64,000 bases of DNA from Burkholderia sp. Bp9143. Its GTDB lineage: Bacteria > Pseudomonadota > Gammaproteobacteria > Burkholderiales > Burkholderiaceae. Location: the NCBI RefSeq assembly GCF_003853645.1, contig NZ_QTPO01000036.1:1-64000 (forward strand), read 5' to 3'. The stretch's first letter is position 1. Each line of letters begins with the position of its first letter. The position numbers and the translations under genes were made by a program. The notes beneath the pieces were generated by a model. The model was not told where the DNA came from. It did not search any database and saw only the letters and a program-made list of their open reading frames with translations. Below, piece after piece: positions 52,869 through 62,747 of the stretch.

Positions 52869-54185
52869 TCACCCCTTCATCCGGAGTTCGGCGCTGCGCG
52901 CGTGCGCCTGCAGCCCTTCGCCGTATGCCAGCTCGGAGGCGATCTCGCCCAGCGTCTGCGCGCCTTCGGCGCTGACCTCGATCAGGCTCGAACGCTTGAT
53001 GAAGTCGTACACGCCGAGCGGTGACGAGAAGCGCGCGGTGCGCGACGTCGGCAGCACGTGGTTCGGGCCCGCGCAGTAGTCGCCGAGGCTTTCGCTCGTG
53101 TAGCGGCCGAGGAAGATCGCGCCGGCGTGGCGGATCTGCTGGCCCCATTGCTGCGGCTCCAGCGCGGAAATCTCGAGGTGCTCCGGCGCGATGTCGTTTG
53201 CGATCCGGCACGCTTCGGCCATGTCGCGCACCTTGATCAGCGCGCCGCGGCCTTCGAGCGACGCGCGGATCACGTCCCGGCGCGGCATCGTCGGCAGCAG
53301 CTCGTCGATCGCCTTCTCGACGCGCTCGAGAAACGCGGCGTCCGGGCACAGCAGGATCGACTGCGCGAGTTCGTCGTGTTCGGCCTGCGAGAACAGGTCC
53401 ATCGCGACCCAGCTCGGATCGGTCGTGCCATCGCACAGCACGAGGATTTCCGACGGGCCGGCGATCATGTCGATGCCGACCGTGCCGAACACGCGGCGCT
53501 TCGCCGAGGCGACGTACGCATTGCCCGGCCCGCAGATCTTGTCGACCGCCGGCACCGTGGCCGTGCCGTACGCGAGCGCGCCGACCGCCTGCGCGCCGCC
53601 GATCGTGAACACGCGATCGACGCCGCCGAGCAGCGCCGCGGCGAGCACGAGGTCGTTCTTCACGCCGTCCGGGGTCGGCACGACCATCACGATCTCGCCG
53701 ACGCCCGCGACGCGCGCGGGAATCGCGTTCATCAGCACCGACGACGGATAGGCGGCCTTGCCACCCGGCACGTACAGGCCGACGCGGTCGAGCGGCGTGA
53801 CCTTCTGGCCGAGCACCGTGCCGTCGCTTTCCGTGTACTGCCAGCTATGGGTGCCGCACTCGATCTTCTGCTTCTCGTGGTACGCCCGCACGCGTGCGGC
53901 AGCGGCTTCCAGCGCCGCGCGCGCCTTCGGCGCGAGGCCGTCGAGCGCCGTCTGCAGCGCGTCCTGCGGCAGTTCGAGCGCGGCGACGCTGTTCGCGTCC
54001 AGCCGGTCGAAGCGGTTCGTGTACTCGAGCACCGCGGCGTCGCCGCGCGACTTCACGTCGGCGAGAATCTTCGCGACCGACTGCTCGATCGCTTCGTCCT
54101 CGCTCGCCTCGAACGCGAGCACCGCACGCAGCGCGACATCGAAGCCGTCGCTCGTCGAATCGAGTTTGCGGATGGTGATGGCCAT
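52869..54185 (-). CDS. hisD: Histidinol dehydrogenase
   Basis: A 438-residue protein. [65 protein letters not shown] (zinc region), [23 protein letters not shown]. Last two oxidation steps to histidine. Confidence 0.96.
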   Translation of the reverse strand: MAITIRKLDSTSDGFDVALRAVLAFEASEDEAIEQSVAKILADVKSRGDAAVLEYTNRFDRLDANSVAALELPQDALQTALDGLAPKARAALEAAAARVRAYHEKQKIECGTHSWQYTESDGTVLGQKVTPLDRVGLYVPGGKAAYPSSVLMNAIPARVAGVGEIVMVVPTPDGVKNDLVLAAALLGGVDRVFTIGGAQAVGALAYGTATVPAVDKICGPGNAYVASAKRRVFGTVGIDMIAGPSEILVLCDGTTDPSWVAMDLFSQAEHDELAQSILLCPDAAFLERVEKAIDELLPTMPRRDVIRASLEGRGALIKVRDMAEACRIANDIAPEHLEISALEPQQWGQQIRHAGAIFLGRYTSESLGDYCAGPNHVLPTSRTARFSSPLGVYDFIKRSSLIEVSAEGAQTLGEIASELAYGEGLQAHARSAELRMKG

Positions 54186-54209
54186 GGGAGTTCCGTTACG
54201 GTGATGCGC

Positions 54210-54863
54210 TCAATTGCCATTCTGCGACGCGCGTTCGAACGCGTCGAGAATCGGCTTGAGCGCCGCGCGCTTCAACTTCAGCGCAGCCTGGTTCACGACG
54301 AGGCGCGACGAGATCGCCATGATCTCCTCGACCTCGACCAGATTGTTCGCCTTCAGCGTGCCGCCCGAGCTGACGAGGTCGACGATCGCGTCGGCCAGCC
54401 CGACCAGCGGCGCCAGCTCCATCGAGCCGTACAGCTTGATCAGGTCGACGTGCACGCCTTTCGCGGCGAAGTGTTCGCGTGCCGTTTCGACGTACTTGGT
54501 CGCGACCCGCAGGCGCGCGCCCTGGCGCACCGCGTTCGCATAGTCGAAGCCGGCCGGCACGGCCACCGACATCCGGCAGCGCGCAATGTTCAGATCGATC
54601 GGCTGGTACAGGCCCGAGCCGCCGTGCTCGACCAGCACGTCCTTGCCGGCCACGCCGAAATCGGCCGCGCCGTATTCGACGTAGGTCGGCACGTCGCTCG
54701 CGCGCACGATGATCACGCGCAGGTTCGGATCGGTCGTTGGCAGGATCAGCTTGCGCGACGTATCCGGATCCTCGGCCACCTGCACGCCGGCGGCCGCCAG
54801 CAGCGGCAGGGTTTCCTCGAAAATCCGGCCCTTCGACAGGGCGAGGGTCAGCGGCGCGGTCAT
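54210..54863 (-). CDS. hisG: ATP phosphoribosyltransferase, short form
   Basis: A 217-residue protein from [22 protein letters not shown]. Motifs [25 protein letters not shown] and [20 protein letters not shown]. The short HisG needs HisZ, which is not in this window. First gene of the his set; start overlaps the murA stop by 4 bases. Confidence 0.95.
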   Translation of the reverse strand: MTAPLTLALSKGRIFEETLPLLAAAGVQVAEDPDTSRKLILPTTDPNLRVIIVRASDVPTYVEYGAADFGVAGKDVLVEHGGSGLYQPIDLNIARCRMSVAVPAGFDYANAVRQGARLRVATKYVETAREHFAAKGVHVDLIKLYGSMELAPLVGLADAIVDLVSSGGTLKANNLVEVEEIMAISSRLVVNQAALKLKRAALKPILDAFERASQNGN

Positions 54864-56209
54864 GCTTGGCTCCCGGAGAGGCGGCGCACGTTCGCGCCGA
54901 CGGCGGTCAGTTTCGTTTCCATGCGGTCGTAGCCGCGGTCCAGGTGATAGATGCGGTCGACGAGCGTTTCGCCTTCGGCGCGCAGCCCGGCGATCACGAG
55001 GCTCGCCGAGGCGCGCAGGTCGGTCGCCATCACGTTCGCGCCGGACAGCTTGTCGACGCCCGTCACGAGCGCCGTGTTGCCGTCGATCGTGATGTTCGCG
55101 CCGAGCCGGTTCAGCTCCTGCACGTGCATGAAGCGGTTCTCGAAAATGGTCTCGACGACCTGCGCGGTGCCCGTCGCGACCGAATTGAGGGCCATGAACT
55201 GCGCCTGCATGTCGGTCGGGAACGCCGGGTATTCCGATGTGCGGATCGTCACCGCCGACGGGCGGCGGTCCATCTTCACGCGCAGCCAGCTGTCGCCTTC
55301 CTCGATCGACACGCCGGCCTCGCGCAGCTTGTCGATCACCGCGTCGAGGATGTGCGGGCGCACGCCCGTCAGCATCACGTCGCCGCCCGCCGCCGCAACC
55401 GCGCACAGGAACGTGCCGGCCTCGATACGGTCGGGAATCACCGAATGGCGTGCGCCATGCAGCCGCTCGACGCCCTGGATCACGAGGCGGTCGGTGCCGA
55501 TCCCGTCGATCTTCGCGCCCATCGCGACCAGCAAGTGTGCGAGATCGCTCACTTCCGGCTCGCGCGCCGCATTCTCGATCACCGTCTCGCCGTCGGCAAG
55601 CGTCGCGGCCATCAGCAGGTTTTCCGTCCCCGTCACCGTGATCATGTCGGTCACGATGCGCGCGCCCTTCAGGCGCTTCGCGCGTGCCTCGATGAAGCCG
55701 TGCTCGATGCTGATCTCGGCGCCCATCGCCTGCAGGCCCTTGATGTGCTGGTCGACCGGCCGCGCGCCGATCGCGCAGCCGCCCGGCAGCGACACCTTCG
55801 CCTCGCCGAAGCGCGCGAGCAGCGGCCCGAGCACGAGGATCGACGCGCGCATCGTCTTGACGAGCTCGTACGGCGCGACGAGGTTGTCGACACGCGATGC
55901 GTCGAGCTGCACGCGGCAACCGTCCGCTTCGCTCTTCACGCCCATCTGGTTCAGTACCTTCAGCGTGGTGCGCACGTCCTTCAGGTTCGGCACGTTGTCG
56001 AGCTCGACCGGCTCGGCGCTGAGCAGCCCCGCGCACAGGATCGGCAGCGCGGCGTTCTTCGCGCCCGACACGACGATCTCGCCCGACAACCGGCGACCGC
56101 CTTCGATCACCAGCTTGTCCATCCCATGTCCCTGCGATTCCCCGTTGGCGGCCGGGTGTGCCGTGGCGACGCTCTCGACGGCGTCGCGCTCGTTGACGGT
56201 GACTTGCAC
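54860..56209 (-). CDS. murA: UDP-N-acetylglucosamine 1-carboxyvinyltransferase
   Basis: A 449-residue protein from a GTG at 56209; an internal ATG at 56122 ([27 protein letters not shown]) preceded by AGGGAC is the start usual for the family, so the first 29 residues may be untranslated. Active-site cysteine in [15 protein letters not shown]. First committed step of peptidoglycan synthesis. It is adjacent to ibaG and the mla genes as in E. coli. Confidence 0.94.
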   Translation of the reverse strand: MQVTVNERDAVESVATAHPAANGESQGHGMDKLVIEGGRRLSGEIVVSGAKNAALPILCAGLLSAEPVELDNVPNLKDVRTTLKVLNQMGVKSEADGCRVQLDASRVDNLVAPYELVKTMRASILVLGPLLARFGEAKVSLPGGCAIGARPVDQHIKGLQAMGAEISIEHGFIEARAKRLKGARIVTDMITVTGTENLLMAATLADGETVIENAAREPEVSDLAHLLVAMGAKIDGIGTDRLVIQGVERLHGARHSVIPDRIEAGTFLCAVAAAGGDVMLTGVRPHILDAVIDKLREAGVSIEEGDSWLRVKMDRRPSAVTIRTSEYPAFPTDMQAQFMALNSVATGTAQVVETIFENRFMHVQELNRLGANITIDGNTALVTGVDKLSGANVMATDLRASASLVIAGLRAEGETLVDRIYHLDRGYDRMETKLTAVGANVRRLSGSQA

Positions 56210-56222
56210 TCAGTGGTTCCGG

Positions 56223-56462
56223 TTATGCGTTCTGCCATTCGGCGGGCGTCAGCGTCTTCATGCTGAGCGCGTGGATTTCCTGCTTCATGCGATCGCCGAG
56301 CGCCGCATAGACGAGCTGGTGCCGCTGGATCGGCCGCTTGCCTTCGAAGGCCGCCGACACGATCGTCGCGAAGAAATGCTGGCCGTCGCCTTCGACTTCC
56401 AGATGAGTGCAGGCGAGACCGCCGGCGATGTATTGCTTGACCTGTTCGGGAGTCGGCAACAT
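56223..56462 (-). CDS. ibaG: BolA-family protein (IbaG-like)
   Basis: A 79-residue protein. MLPTPEQVKQYIAGGLACTHLEVEGDGQHFFATIVSAAFEGKRPIQRHQLVYAALGDRM: the BolA fold with the conserved histidine near RHQLVY. Likely works with monothiol glutaredoxins in Fe-S handling. Position before murA matches E. coli ibaG. Confidence 0.9.
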   Translation of the reverse strand: MLPTPEQVKQYIAGGLACTHLEVEGDGQHFFATIVSAAFEGKRPIQRHQLVYAALGDRMKQEIHALSMKTLTPAEWQNA

Positions 56463-56512
56463 GAGGGGCTCCTGTCGGCGCGCGCCGCCCGTGGCGGCCG
56501 CCGCCGTCGATA

Positions 56513-57367
56513 TCAATGACGCAGTTTGTAGCCGGTCGCGAGCAGCCGCATCGCGAACATCGCGAGCAGCACGAAGAAACCGGTGACGATCGCGAGGCTC
56601 GCGAGCGGGTTGATGTCGGACGCGCCGAAGAACCCGTAACGGAAGCCGTCGATCATGTAGAAAAACGGGTTGAGACGCGAGATCTCGCGCCACACGGGCG
56701 GCAGCGAGTGCGTCGAATAGAACACGCCGGACAGGAACGTCAGCGGCATGATCAGGAAGTTCTGGAACGCGGCGAGCTGGTCGAACTTCTCGGCCCAGAT
56801 CCCGGCGATCAGCCCGAGCGTGCCGAGGATCGCCGAGCCGAGCAGCGCGAACGCGATGATGAACAACGGCGCCGCGAAATGCATCGGGATAAACCAGATC
56901 GTCACGACGAACACGCCGGTGCCGACCGCGAGCCCGCGCACGACGGACGCGAGCACGTACGCGCCGAAGATGTCCTTGTAGGACAGCGGCGGCAGCAGCA
57001 TGAACACGAGGTTGCCGGTGATCTTCGACTGGATCAGCGACGACGAACTGTTCGCGAACGCGTTCTGCAGCACGCTCATCATCACCAGGCCCGGGACCAG
57101 GAAGCTCACGTACTCGACGCCCGGATACACCTCGACGCGGCCCGAGAGCGCGTGGCCGAAGATCGTCAGATACAGCAGCGCCGTCACGATCGGCGCGCAC
57201 ACCGTCTGGAACGACACCTTCCAGAAGCGCAGGAGTTCCTTGTAGAACAGCGTTTGAAAACCGCTTCCCGCTACTCGCCCGACAGCGCCGGGTTCAGGAG
57301 TTTGGCGGGAACGGGGGGGCTGCGCCCCCCCGAGCGAACGCAGTTCGCGTGGGGGTTGTTTATTCAT
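56513..57367 (-). CDS. ABC-2 type transporter permease
   Basis: A 284-residue protein. Six membrane segments of the ABC-2 type: FYKELLRFWKVSFQTVCAPIVTALLYLTIFG, SFLVPGLVMMSVLQNAF, PLTFLSGVFYSTHSLPPVWREISRLNPFFYMIDGFRYGFFG. The first ~30 residues (MNKQPPRELRSLGGAQPPRS) look unlike the family and cover a G/C hairpin. Start overlaps the ATPase stop by 4 bases. The YadH/YadG-like pair is of unknown substrate. Confidence 0.9.
   Translation of the reverse strand: MNKQPPRELRSLGGAQPPRSRQTPEPGAVGRVAGSGFQTLFYKELLRFWKVSFQTVCAPIVTALLYLTIFGHALSGRVEVYPGVEYVSFLVPGLVMMSVLQNAFANSSSSLIQSKITGNLVFMLLPPLSYKDIFGAYVLASVVRGLAVGTGVFVVTIWFIPMHFAAPLFIIAFALLGSAILGTLGLIAGIWAEKFDQLAAFQNFLIMPLTFLSGVFYSTHSLPPVWREISRLNPFFYMIDGFRYGFFGASDINPLASLAIVTGFFVLLAMFAMRLLATGYKLRH
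57313..57331. repeat. G/C-run hairpin inside the permease 5' end
   Basis: GGGGGGGC pairs perfectly with GCCCCCCC over a three-base loop, within codons 12-20 of the permease. It may lower expression or mark an inserted repeat. Confidence 0.5.
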
Positions 57368-58290
57368 GCCAGCCCCTCGACGACTTCTGCCCCGTTCATC
57401 ACCTGGACGAACACATCCTCGAGATCCGCCTTGCGGACCTCGATCTCGTCGAACGTGCAGCCCGCCGCGCGGCATTGCGCGAGGATGCGCTCGACGTCGT
57501 CGTAGTTCGACAGGCGCAGCAGGTGCTCGCCCGGCGCGCGTGCGGCCGGATCTGTCTCCAGCCCGCGCAATTCGGCTGGCAGCGCGCCCGTTGCGAACCG
57601 CAGGTACAGCTGCAGCCCCGCGAAGCGGCGCAGCAGCGCGTCGGTGCGATCAAGCGCGACGACCTCACCGCGACGGAGCATCGCGATGCGGTCGCACAGC
57701 GACTCGGCTTCCTCGAGGTAATGGGTGGTCAGGACGATCGTGTGGCCCTCGCGGTTCAGCCGCGAGATGAATTTCCACAGCGTCTGGCGCAGTTCGACGT
57801 CGACGCCGGCGGTCGGCTCGTCGAGCACGATCACGGGCGGCCGGTGCACGAGCGCCTGCGCGACCAGCACGCGGCGCTTCATCCCGCCCGACAGCGCGCG
57901 CATGTTCGCGTCGGCCTTCTCGGTGAGGTCGAGATTGGCCATCACTTCGTCGATCCAGTCGTCGTTGCGGCGCAGCCCGAAATAGCCGGACTGGATCCGC
58001 AGCGTTTCGCGGACGGTGAAGAACGGGTCGAACACGAGTTCCTGCGGCACGACGCCGAGCGCGCGGCGCGCACCCCGGAAGTCCTTGACGACGTCGTGGC
58101 CGCGCACCGAGATACTGCCTTCATCGGCCCGGGTGAGCCCGGCGAGGATACTGATGAGCGTGGTCTTGCCTGCGCCGTTCGGGCCGAGCAGACCGAAAAA
58201 CTCGCCTTCCTCGACCGACAGGCTGACGCCCTTGAGCGCCTGAAGCGATTTGTAGCGCTTCTTGACGTGACGGATTTCTATGGCTGACAT
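57364..58290 (-). CDS. ABC transporter ATP-binding protein (YadG-like)
   Basis: A 308-residue protein from MSAIEIRHVKKRYKSLQALKGVSLSVEEGEFFGLLGPNGAGKTT. Walker A GPNGAGKT, signature LSGGMKRRVLVAQAL, Walker B VIVLDEPTAGVD, switch H in VLTTHYLEEAE. The upstream in-frame extension to 58398 is not convincing. Partner of the ABC-2 permease; exporter type. Confidence 0.93.
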   Translation of the reverse strand: MSAIEIRHVKKRYKSLQALKGVSLSVEEGEFFGLLGPNGAGKTTLISILAGLTRADEGSISVRGHDVVKDFRGARRALGVVPQELVFDPFFTVRETLRIQSGYFGLRRNDDWIDEVMANLDLTEKADANMRALSGGMKRRVLVAQALVHRPPVIVLDEPTAGVDVELRQTLWKFISRLNREGHTIVLTTHYLEEAESLCDRIAMLRRGEVVALDRTDALLRRFAGLQLYLRFATGALPAELRGLETDPAARAPGEHLLRLSNYDDVERILAQCRAAGCTFDEIEVRKADLEDVFVQVMNGAEVVEGLA

Positions 58291-58482
58291 GACTGTGCGC
58301 GGCGCAAGGGCCGCGACGCCTATTCTGTGCTTGCTGCGAAAGAAAATGGGGGCCGGACGCCGATTGGCTGCCCCGCAAAACGCTTGATTATAGGGCAAAC
58401 CGGCTGGTGAAGCCGGCGCCGGAGGCGCGCGGCCTGAAGCGTGCGCGCGCCGGCTGGCGCGGCAGGCTTCGGTCGGACAGGG

Positions 58483-58758
58483 TCAATGTCGCCCGGCGCC
58501 GTCGATGAGCGCGTCGACGCCGTAGGCGCGCGCGAGGCTGGCGAGCTTCGAGGGGAGATTGAGGAGATCGAGGGTCGCGCCGCGCGCTTTGGCGGCACGT
58601 TGCCATGCGAGCAGCACGGCGAGCGCGGATGAGTCGAACTGCGTCAGCGCCGCGCAATCGACGGCGGTCGCGCCCGCGCCGATGCGCGCGAGACCGTCCG
58701 CGAGCGCGGACTTCGCGCTCGCGACGGTCAGCGAGGAGCCGGCTGCGAAGGCGCTCAC
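58483..58758 (-). CDS. mlaB: STAS-domain protein MlaB
   Basis: A 91-residue protein from GTG (SAFAAGSSLTVASAKSALADGLARIG). STAS motif TAVDCAALTQFDSSALAVLLAWQRAAKARGATLDLLNLP, with the S-S of the switch site. Regulatory subunit bound to MlaF in the inner-membrane Mla complex. The start overlaps the mlaC stop. Confidence 0.88.
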   Translation of the reverse strand: MSAFAAGSSLTVASAKSALADGLARIGAGATAVDCAALTQFDSSALAVLLAWQRAAKARGATLDLLNLPSKLASLARAYGVDALIDGAGRH

Positions 58759-59387
58759 GACGCCTGCTTGCCGGCGGCAAGTTCCTGGTTGCGCTGCGTC
58801 AGGAACTTGATCAGACCGTCCACGCCGCTTTGCTGGATCTTCTCGTTGAACTGCTGCTGGTACGTCTGGATCAGCCACGCGCCGAGCACGTTCAGGTCAT
58901 ACACCTTCCAGCCGTTGGCCGTCTTGTACAGGCGGTAGTCGATCTGAACCGGCTGGCCGTTGTTCATCGCGAGCGTCTTCACGACCACGTCGGTATCGGC
59001 CGGATCGGCGCGGAACGGCGGGTACTGGATCTGCTGGTCCGGCTTCAGTTGCGCAAGCGCGCCCGAATACGTGCGGATCAGCAGCAGCTTGAACTGCTCC
59101 TGAACCTGCTGCTGCTGCTCGGCCGATGCCGTGCGCCAGTTGCGACCCATCGCGAGCTGCGTGGTGCGGCGGAAATCGGTGTACGGCAGGATGTCCTTGT
59201 TGACGATCGTAATGATGCGGTTGGTATCGCCCTGCTTGATCGTCTGCTGCTTGACCTCGTCGAGCACCTGCTGCGTCGCCGACTTGATCAGCGACTGCGG
59301 GTTCGATTGGTCGACTTGCGCGTGAGCTGCGCTGCCGAACGAAAACAGCGCCGCGAAAACGGGGATCAGGAACAGTTTTTTCATCAT
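58755..59387 (-). CDS. mlaC: Periplasmic phospholipid shuttle MlaC
   Basis: A 210-residue protein. Signal peptide MMKKLFLIPVFAALFSFGSAAHA (either of two adjacent ATGs), then VDQSNPQSLIKSATQQVLDEVKQQ, RTTQLAMGRNWRTASAEQQQQVQEQFKLLLIRTYSGAL and YDLNVLGAWLIQTYQQQF. Carries phospholipid between MlaA and MlaFEDB. Confidence 0.92.
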   Translation of the reverse strand: MMKKLFLIPVFAALFSFGSAAHAQVDQSNPQSLIKSATQQVLDEVKQQTIKQGDTNRIITIVNKDILPYTDFRRTTQLAMGRNWRTASAEQQQQVQEQFKLLLIRTYSGALAQLKPDQQIQYPPFRADPADTDVVVKTLAMNNGQPVQIDYRLYKTANGWKVYDLNVLGAWLIQTYQQQFNEKIQQSGVDGLIKFLTQRNQELAAGKQAS

Positions 59388-59494
59388 AGTGACCTGCATG
59401 AAGAGTCGATGCAAAGGTTGGAGCCGGTAGCTTACGCGCAAGTTCGCGCGCGCTACCGACTGAATCGTTTCGGGCTGTAACGAATGTAAGCGGG

Positions 59495-60460
59495 TCAGTG
59501 CAGCCGGATGCTCGGGAAGCGGAACCCGCCCGGCGACGGCGGCGTCACCTGCATCGGCGGCACGGTCGTCGCGCTGGCCGGGTTCGGCACTTCCGCGGTA
59601 CCCGACGCCGGTGCGGCAACGGCCGCGCCCGACGCACCGGCCGGTGCCGTCGCGCCGCCGACTGCCGCTGCGCCCGCCGTACCGGCCGCGCCGGCTGCCG
59701 CCGGAGCCGCGCCGTCGTCCGGCAGGTCGTACTTCGGCAGCGCATCGTTGCTCGACGCCGTCGAGGCCTCGCCCCGCGCGTTGTCGATCAGCATCTGGCG
59801 GCGTTGCAGGTACGCGTTGCGCACGAACGAATACTTGTCGAGCGCCGCGGCATCCAGCACGTCGCCCGCGCCAAGCAGGTTCGCACGCGTGTTGACGAGG
59901 TTCACGCCGAACAGACCCCAGCTCAGGCCGTCCGGCTTCACGTAGGTGAGCGGGTTGCCGACGTAGTCGACGCCGAGGCCAGCCGTGTCGCGCAGCGTGC
60001 TCGGGCCGAGCAGCGGCAGCACGAGGTAGGGGCCCGACGGCATGCCGTAGCGGCCCATCGTGATCCCGAAGTCGGCCGTATGCTTCGGCAGTTTCGCGAT
60101 CGTCGCGACGTCGAACAGGCCGCCGACGCCAAACACCGTGTTGATCACGACGCGCATGATGTCGCCGACGCCGTCCGCGATCCGCAGCTGCACGATGTTG
60201 TTCGCCGCGATGTACACGTCGCCGATGTTCGAGAAGAAGTTCGTCACGCTGTCGCGCACCGGCTGCGGCACCACGTACTGGTAGCCCTTCGCGACCGGCT
60301 TCAGCGCGTACGTGTCGACCGTATCGTTGAACGTGTACATCGTCCGGTTGAAGCCTTCGAGCGGATCGCCCTTGGTCGGCGTCTGCACGGTCGCGCAACC
60401 GCTCAACGCGGCGACTGCCGCCACGGCGAGCGCGGCGTGCCTGATGCGGATCGTCTGCAT
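59495..60460 (-). CDS. mlaA: Outer-membrane lipoprotein MlaA (VacJ)
   Basis: A 321-residue protein. Lipobox LSGCATVQ after the signal peptide. MlaA core: DPLEGFNRTMYTFNDTVDTYALKPVAKGY, FFSNIGDVYIAANNIVQ, GRYGMPSGPYLVLPLLGPSTLRDTAGLGVDY. The last ~110 residues are Ala/Pro/Gly low complexity. GAGGG is 8 bases before this ATG; another ATG 6 bases upstream would be too close to it. In E. coli mlaA is unlinked, whereas here it sits with mlaFEDCB. Confidence 0.92.
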   Translation of the reverse strand: MQTIRIRHAALAVAAVAALSGCATVQTPTKGDPLEGFNRTMYTFNDTVDTYALKPVAKGYQYVVPQPVRDSVTNFFSNIGDVYIAANNIVQLRIADGVGDIMRVVINTVFGVGGLFDVATIAKLPKHTADFGITMGRYGMPSGPYLVLPLLGPSTLRDTAGLGVDYVGNPLTYVKPDGLSWGLFGVNLVNTRANLLGAGDVLDAAALDKYSFVRNAYLQRRQMLIDNARGEASTASSNDALPKYDLPDDGAAPAAAGAAGTAGAAAVGGATAPAGASGAAVAAPASGTAEVPNPASATTVPPMQVTPPSPGGFRFPSIRLH

Positions 60461-60492
60461 GGTCATTACCCTCTTGTCTTTCTCTCGTGTGG

Positions 60493-61053
60493 TTATTGGG
60501 CGGCCGAACCGGACACCGCGGACGCCGGTACCGCGACCGGTGCGGGCGCGGCGGGTGCAGCCGATGCCCCGGCTGCCGGCTTCGCGCCGCCCGCGTCGGC
60601 TGCCTTGCTGTACAGGAACTGGCCGATCAGGTTCTCGAGCACGATCGCCGACTGCGTCATCGTGACCGTATCGCCCGACTTCAGCATTTCGGTGTCGCCG
60701 CCCGGATCGAGGCCGATGTACTGTTCGCCGAGCAGGCCCGAGGTGAGGATCTTCGCCGACGAATCCTTCGGGAACGGGTACTGGCCGTCGATATCGACCG
60801 TCACCAGCGCCTGGTAGGTGTTGGGATCGAAGCCGATCGTCTTCACGCGGCCGACCACGACGCCCGCGCTCTTCACGGCTGCGCGCGCCTTCAGCCCGCC
60901 GATGTTGTCGAATTTCATCCTCACCGAGTAGGTCGGCTGAAACGACAGCGAGCTCATGTTGCCGACCTTGAGCGCCAGGAACAGCACCGCAAGGAAGCCC
61001 ACCACCACGAACAGGCCGACCCAGAAGTCGAGAGCAGTCTTTTTCATCGTCAT
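60493..61053 (-). CDS. mlaD: MCE-domain protein MlaD
   Basis: A 186-residue protein. N-terminal anchor (ALDFWVGLFVVVGFLAVLFLAL), MCE domain YSVRMKFDNIGGLKARAAVKSAGVVVGRVKTIGF, KDSSAKILTSGLLGEQYIGLDPGGD, and a low-complexity tail. Forms the hexameric ring of the Mla complex. A second ATG at 61047 is possible. Confidence 0.93.
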   Translation of the reverse strand: MTMKKTALDFWVGLFVVVGFLAVLFLALKVGNMSSLSFQPTYSVRMKFDNIGGLKARAAVKSAGVVVGRVKTIGFDPNTYQALVTVDIDGQYPFPKDSSAKILTSGLLGEQYIGLDPGGDTEMLKSGDTVTMTQSAIVLENLIGQFLYSKAADAGGAKPAAGASAAPAAPAPVAVPASAVSGSAAQ

Positions 61054-61077
61054 CCCAAAATTTGGCTTGGCTGAGGC

Positions 61078-61845
61078 TTAGCTGAACATCAGCGCGGTCA
61101 GCAGGAAATCGAGGCCGAGTACGGCGAGCGACGCGAACACGACCGTCTTGGTCGTCGCGCGCGACACGCCCTCGGGCGTGGGCTTCGCTTCATACCCTTG
61201 AAACAGTGCAATGAAGGTCACGGCGAACCCGAACACGATGCTCTTGATCACGCCGTTGCCGACGTCGGCCCACACCTGGACCCCGCCTTGCATCTGCGAC
61301 CAGAACGCGCCCGGATCGACGCCGATCAGCACGACCCCGACGAAATAACCGCCGAGCACGCCGACCGCGTTGAAGATCGCGGCGAGCAGCGGCATCGCGA
61401 TGATGCCGGCCCACAGGCGCGGCGCGATCACCGTCTTGATGGGGTCGACGGCCATCATCTCGAGCGCGGTGAGTTGCTCGCCGGCCTTCATCAGGCCGAT
61501 CTCGGCCGTGAGCGACGTGCCCGCGCGGCCCGCGAACAGCAGCGCGGTCACGACCGGGCCGAGCTCGCGCACCAGCGACAGCGCGACCAGCAGGCCGAGC
61601 GCCTGTTCGGACCCGTAGCGATTCAGCGTGTAGTAGCCCTGCAGGCCGAGCACGAAGCCGACGAACAGGCCCGACACGGCGATGATCACGAACGAATAGT
61701 TGCCGAGGAAGTGGATCTGCTTCGTGACCAGCCGTGGCCGGCGCAGCAGCGGGAAGAATTCCAGCACGAGGCGCACGAACAGCCGCGTGCCGTAGCCCGC
61801 GCGCTCGAGGCCGCCGATGACGTAACGTCCGATCGCGCTGATCAT
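61078..61845 (-). CDS. mlaE: Mla permease MlaE
   Basis: A 255-residue protein with five hydrophobic segments. Family signature [46 protein letters not shown]. Membrane domain of MlaFEDB. The start overlaps the mlaF stop by 4 bases. Confidence 0.95.
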   Translation of the reverse strand: MISAIGRYVIGGLERAGYGTRLFVRLVLEFFPLLRRPRLVTKQIHFLGNYSFVIIAVSGLFVGFVLGLQGYYTLNRYGSEQALGLLVALSLVRELGPVVTALLFAGRAGTSLTAEIGLMKAGEQLTALEMMAVDPIKTVIAPRLWAGIIAMPLLAAIFNAVGVLGGYFVGVVLIGVDPGAFWSQMQGGVQVWADVGNGVIKSIVFGFAVTFIALFQGYEAKPTPEGVSRATTKTVVFASLAVLGLDFLLTALMFS

Positions 61846-62663
61846 GCGCGCCCTCCGCCGAGCCCGAAATCCGCTGCCAGCGGCGGGCTCGTGTAATGAA
61901 ATTTGAACGGGCCGTCCGGCGCGCCATCGATGAACTGGCGCACGCTCGGATCGGTCGACGCGCGCAGCTCGTCGGGCGTACCCTGCGCGAGCACGCCGCC
62001 ATTGGCCAGAAAATATACGTAATCGGCGATCGCGAACGATTCCGGCACGTCGTGGGTGACGAGGATCGACGTCGCGCCGAGCGCCTCGTTCAGCGTGCGG
62101 ATCAGGTTCGCTGTGATGCCGAGCGAGATCGGATCAAGACCCGCGAACGGTTCGTCGTACATGATGAGCTGCGGGTCGAGCGCGATCGCGCGCGCGAGCG
62201 CGATGCGGCGCGCCATCCCGCCCGACACCTCGGACGGCATCAGGTCACGCGCGCCGCGCAGGCCGACCGCGTTGAGCTTCATCAGCACGAGGTCGCGGAT
62301 CAGGTCTTCGGGCAGGTCGGTGTGTTCGCGCAGCGCGAACGCGACGTTCTCGAACACGGACATGTCGGTGAACAGCGCGCCGAACTGGAACAGCATGCCC
62401 ATCTTGCGCCGCAGCGCGTACAGGCCGTCGCGCGTCTGCGCGCCGACGTCGGCGCCGTCGAACAGCACCTGGCCGCGGCGTGCGCGCACCAGGCCGCCGA
62501 TCAGGCGCAGCACGGTCGTCTTGCCGCAACCCGACCCGCCCATGACGGCGACGACCTGGCCGCGCCCGAAGCGCAGGTTCAGGTTCGACAGGACGAGGCG
62601 GTCGCCGTAGCCAAAGTCGACGTCGCGAAGTTCCAGCAGGGTCTCGGTAGGAGTGGGGCTCAC
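61842..62663 (-). CDS. mlaF: Mla ATPase MlaF
   Basis: A 273-residue protein. Walker [12 protein letters not shown], signature [17 protein letters not shown], Walker [14 protein letters not shown]. First gene of mlaFEDACB in this order (mlaA placed between D and C). Confidence 0.95.
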   Translation of the reverse strand: MSPTPTETLLELRDVDFGYGDRLVLSNLNLRFGRGQVVAVMGGSGCGKTTVLRLIGGLVRARRGQVLFDGADVGAQTRDGLYALRRKMGMLFQFGALFTDMSVFENVAFALREHTDLPEDLIRDLVLMKLNAVGLRGARDLMPSEVSGGMARRIALARAIALDPQLIMYDEPFAGLDPISLGITANLIRTLNEALGATSILVTHDVPESFAIADYVYFLANGGVLAQGTPDELRASTDPSVRQFIDGAPDGPFKFHYTSPPLAADFGLGGGRA

Positions 62664-62747
62664 GGAGCTGACAGTCCTTTTACGCAGAACGCCGAATTAT
62701 AGGGCCTGCCTTGGAATGATGTCGTGACGCCGTTCCGGGCCCTGCGG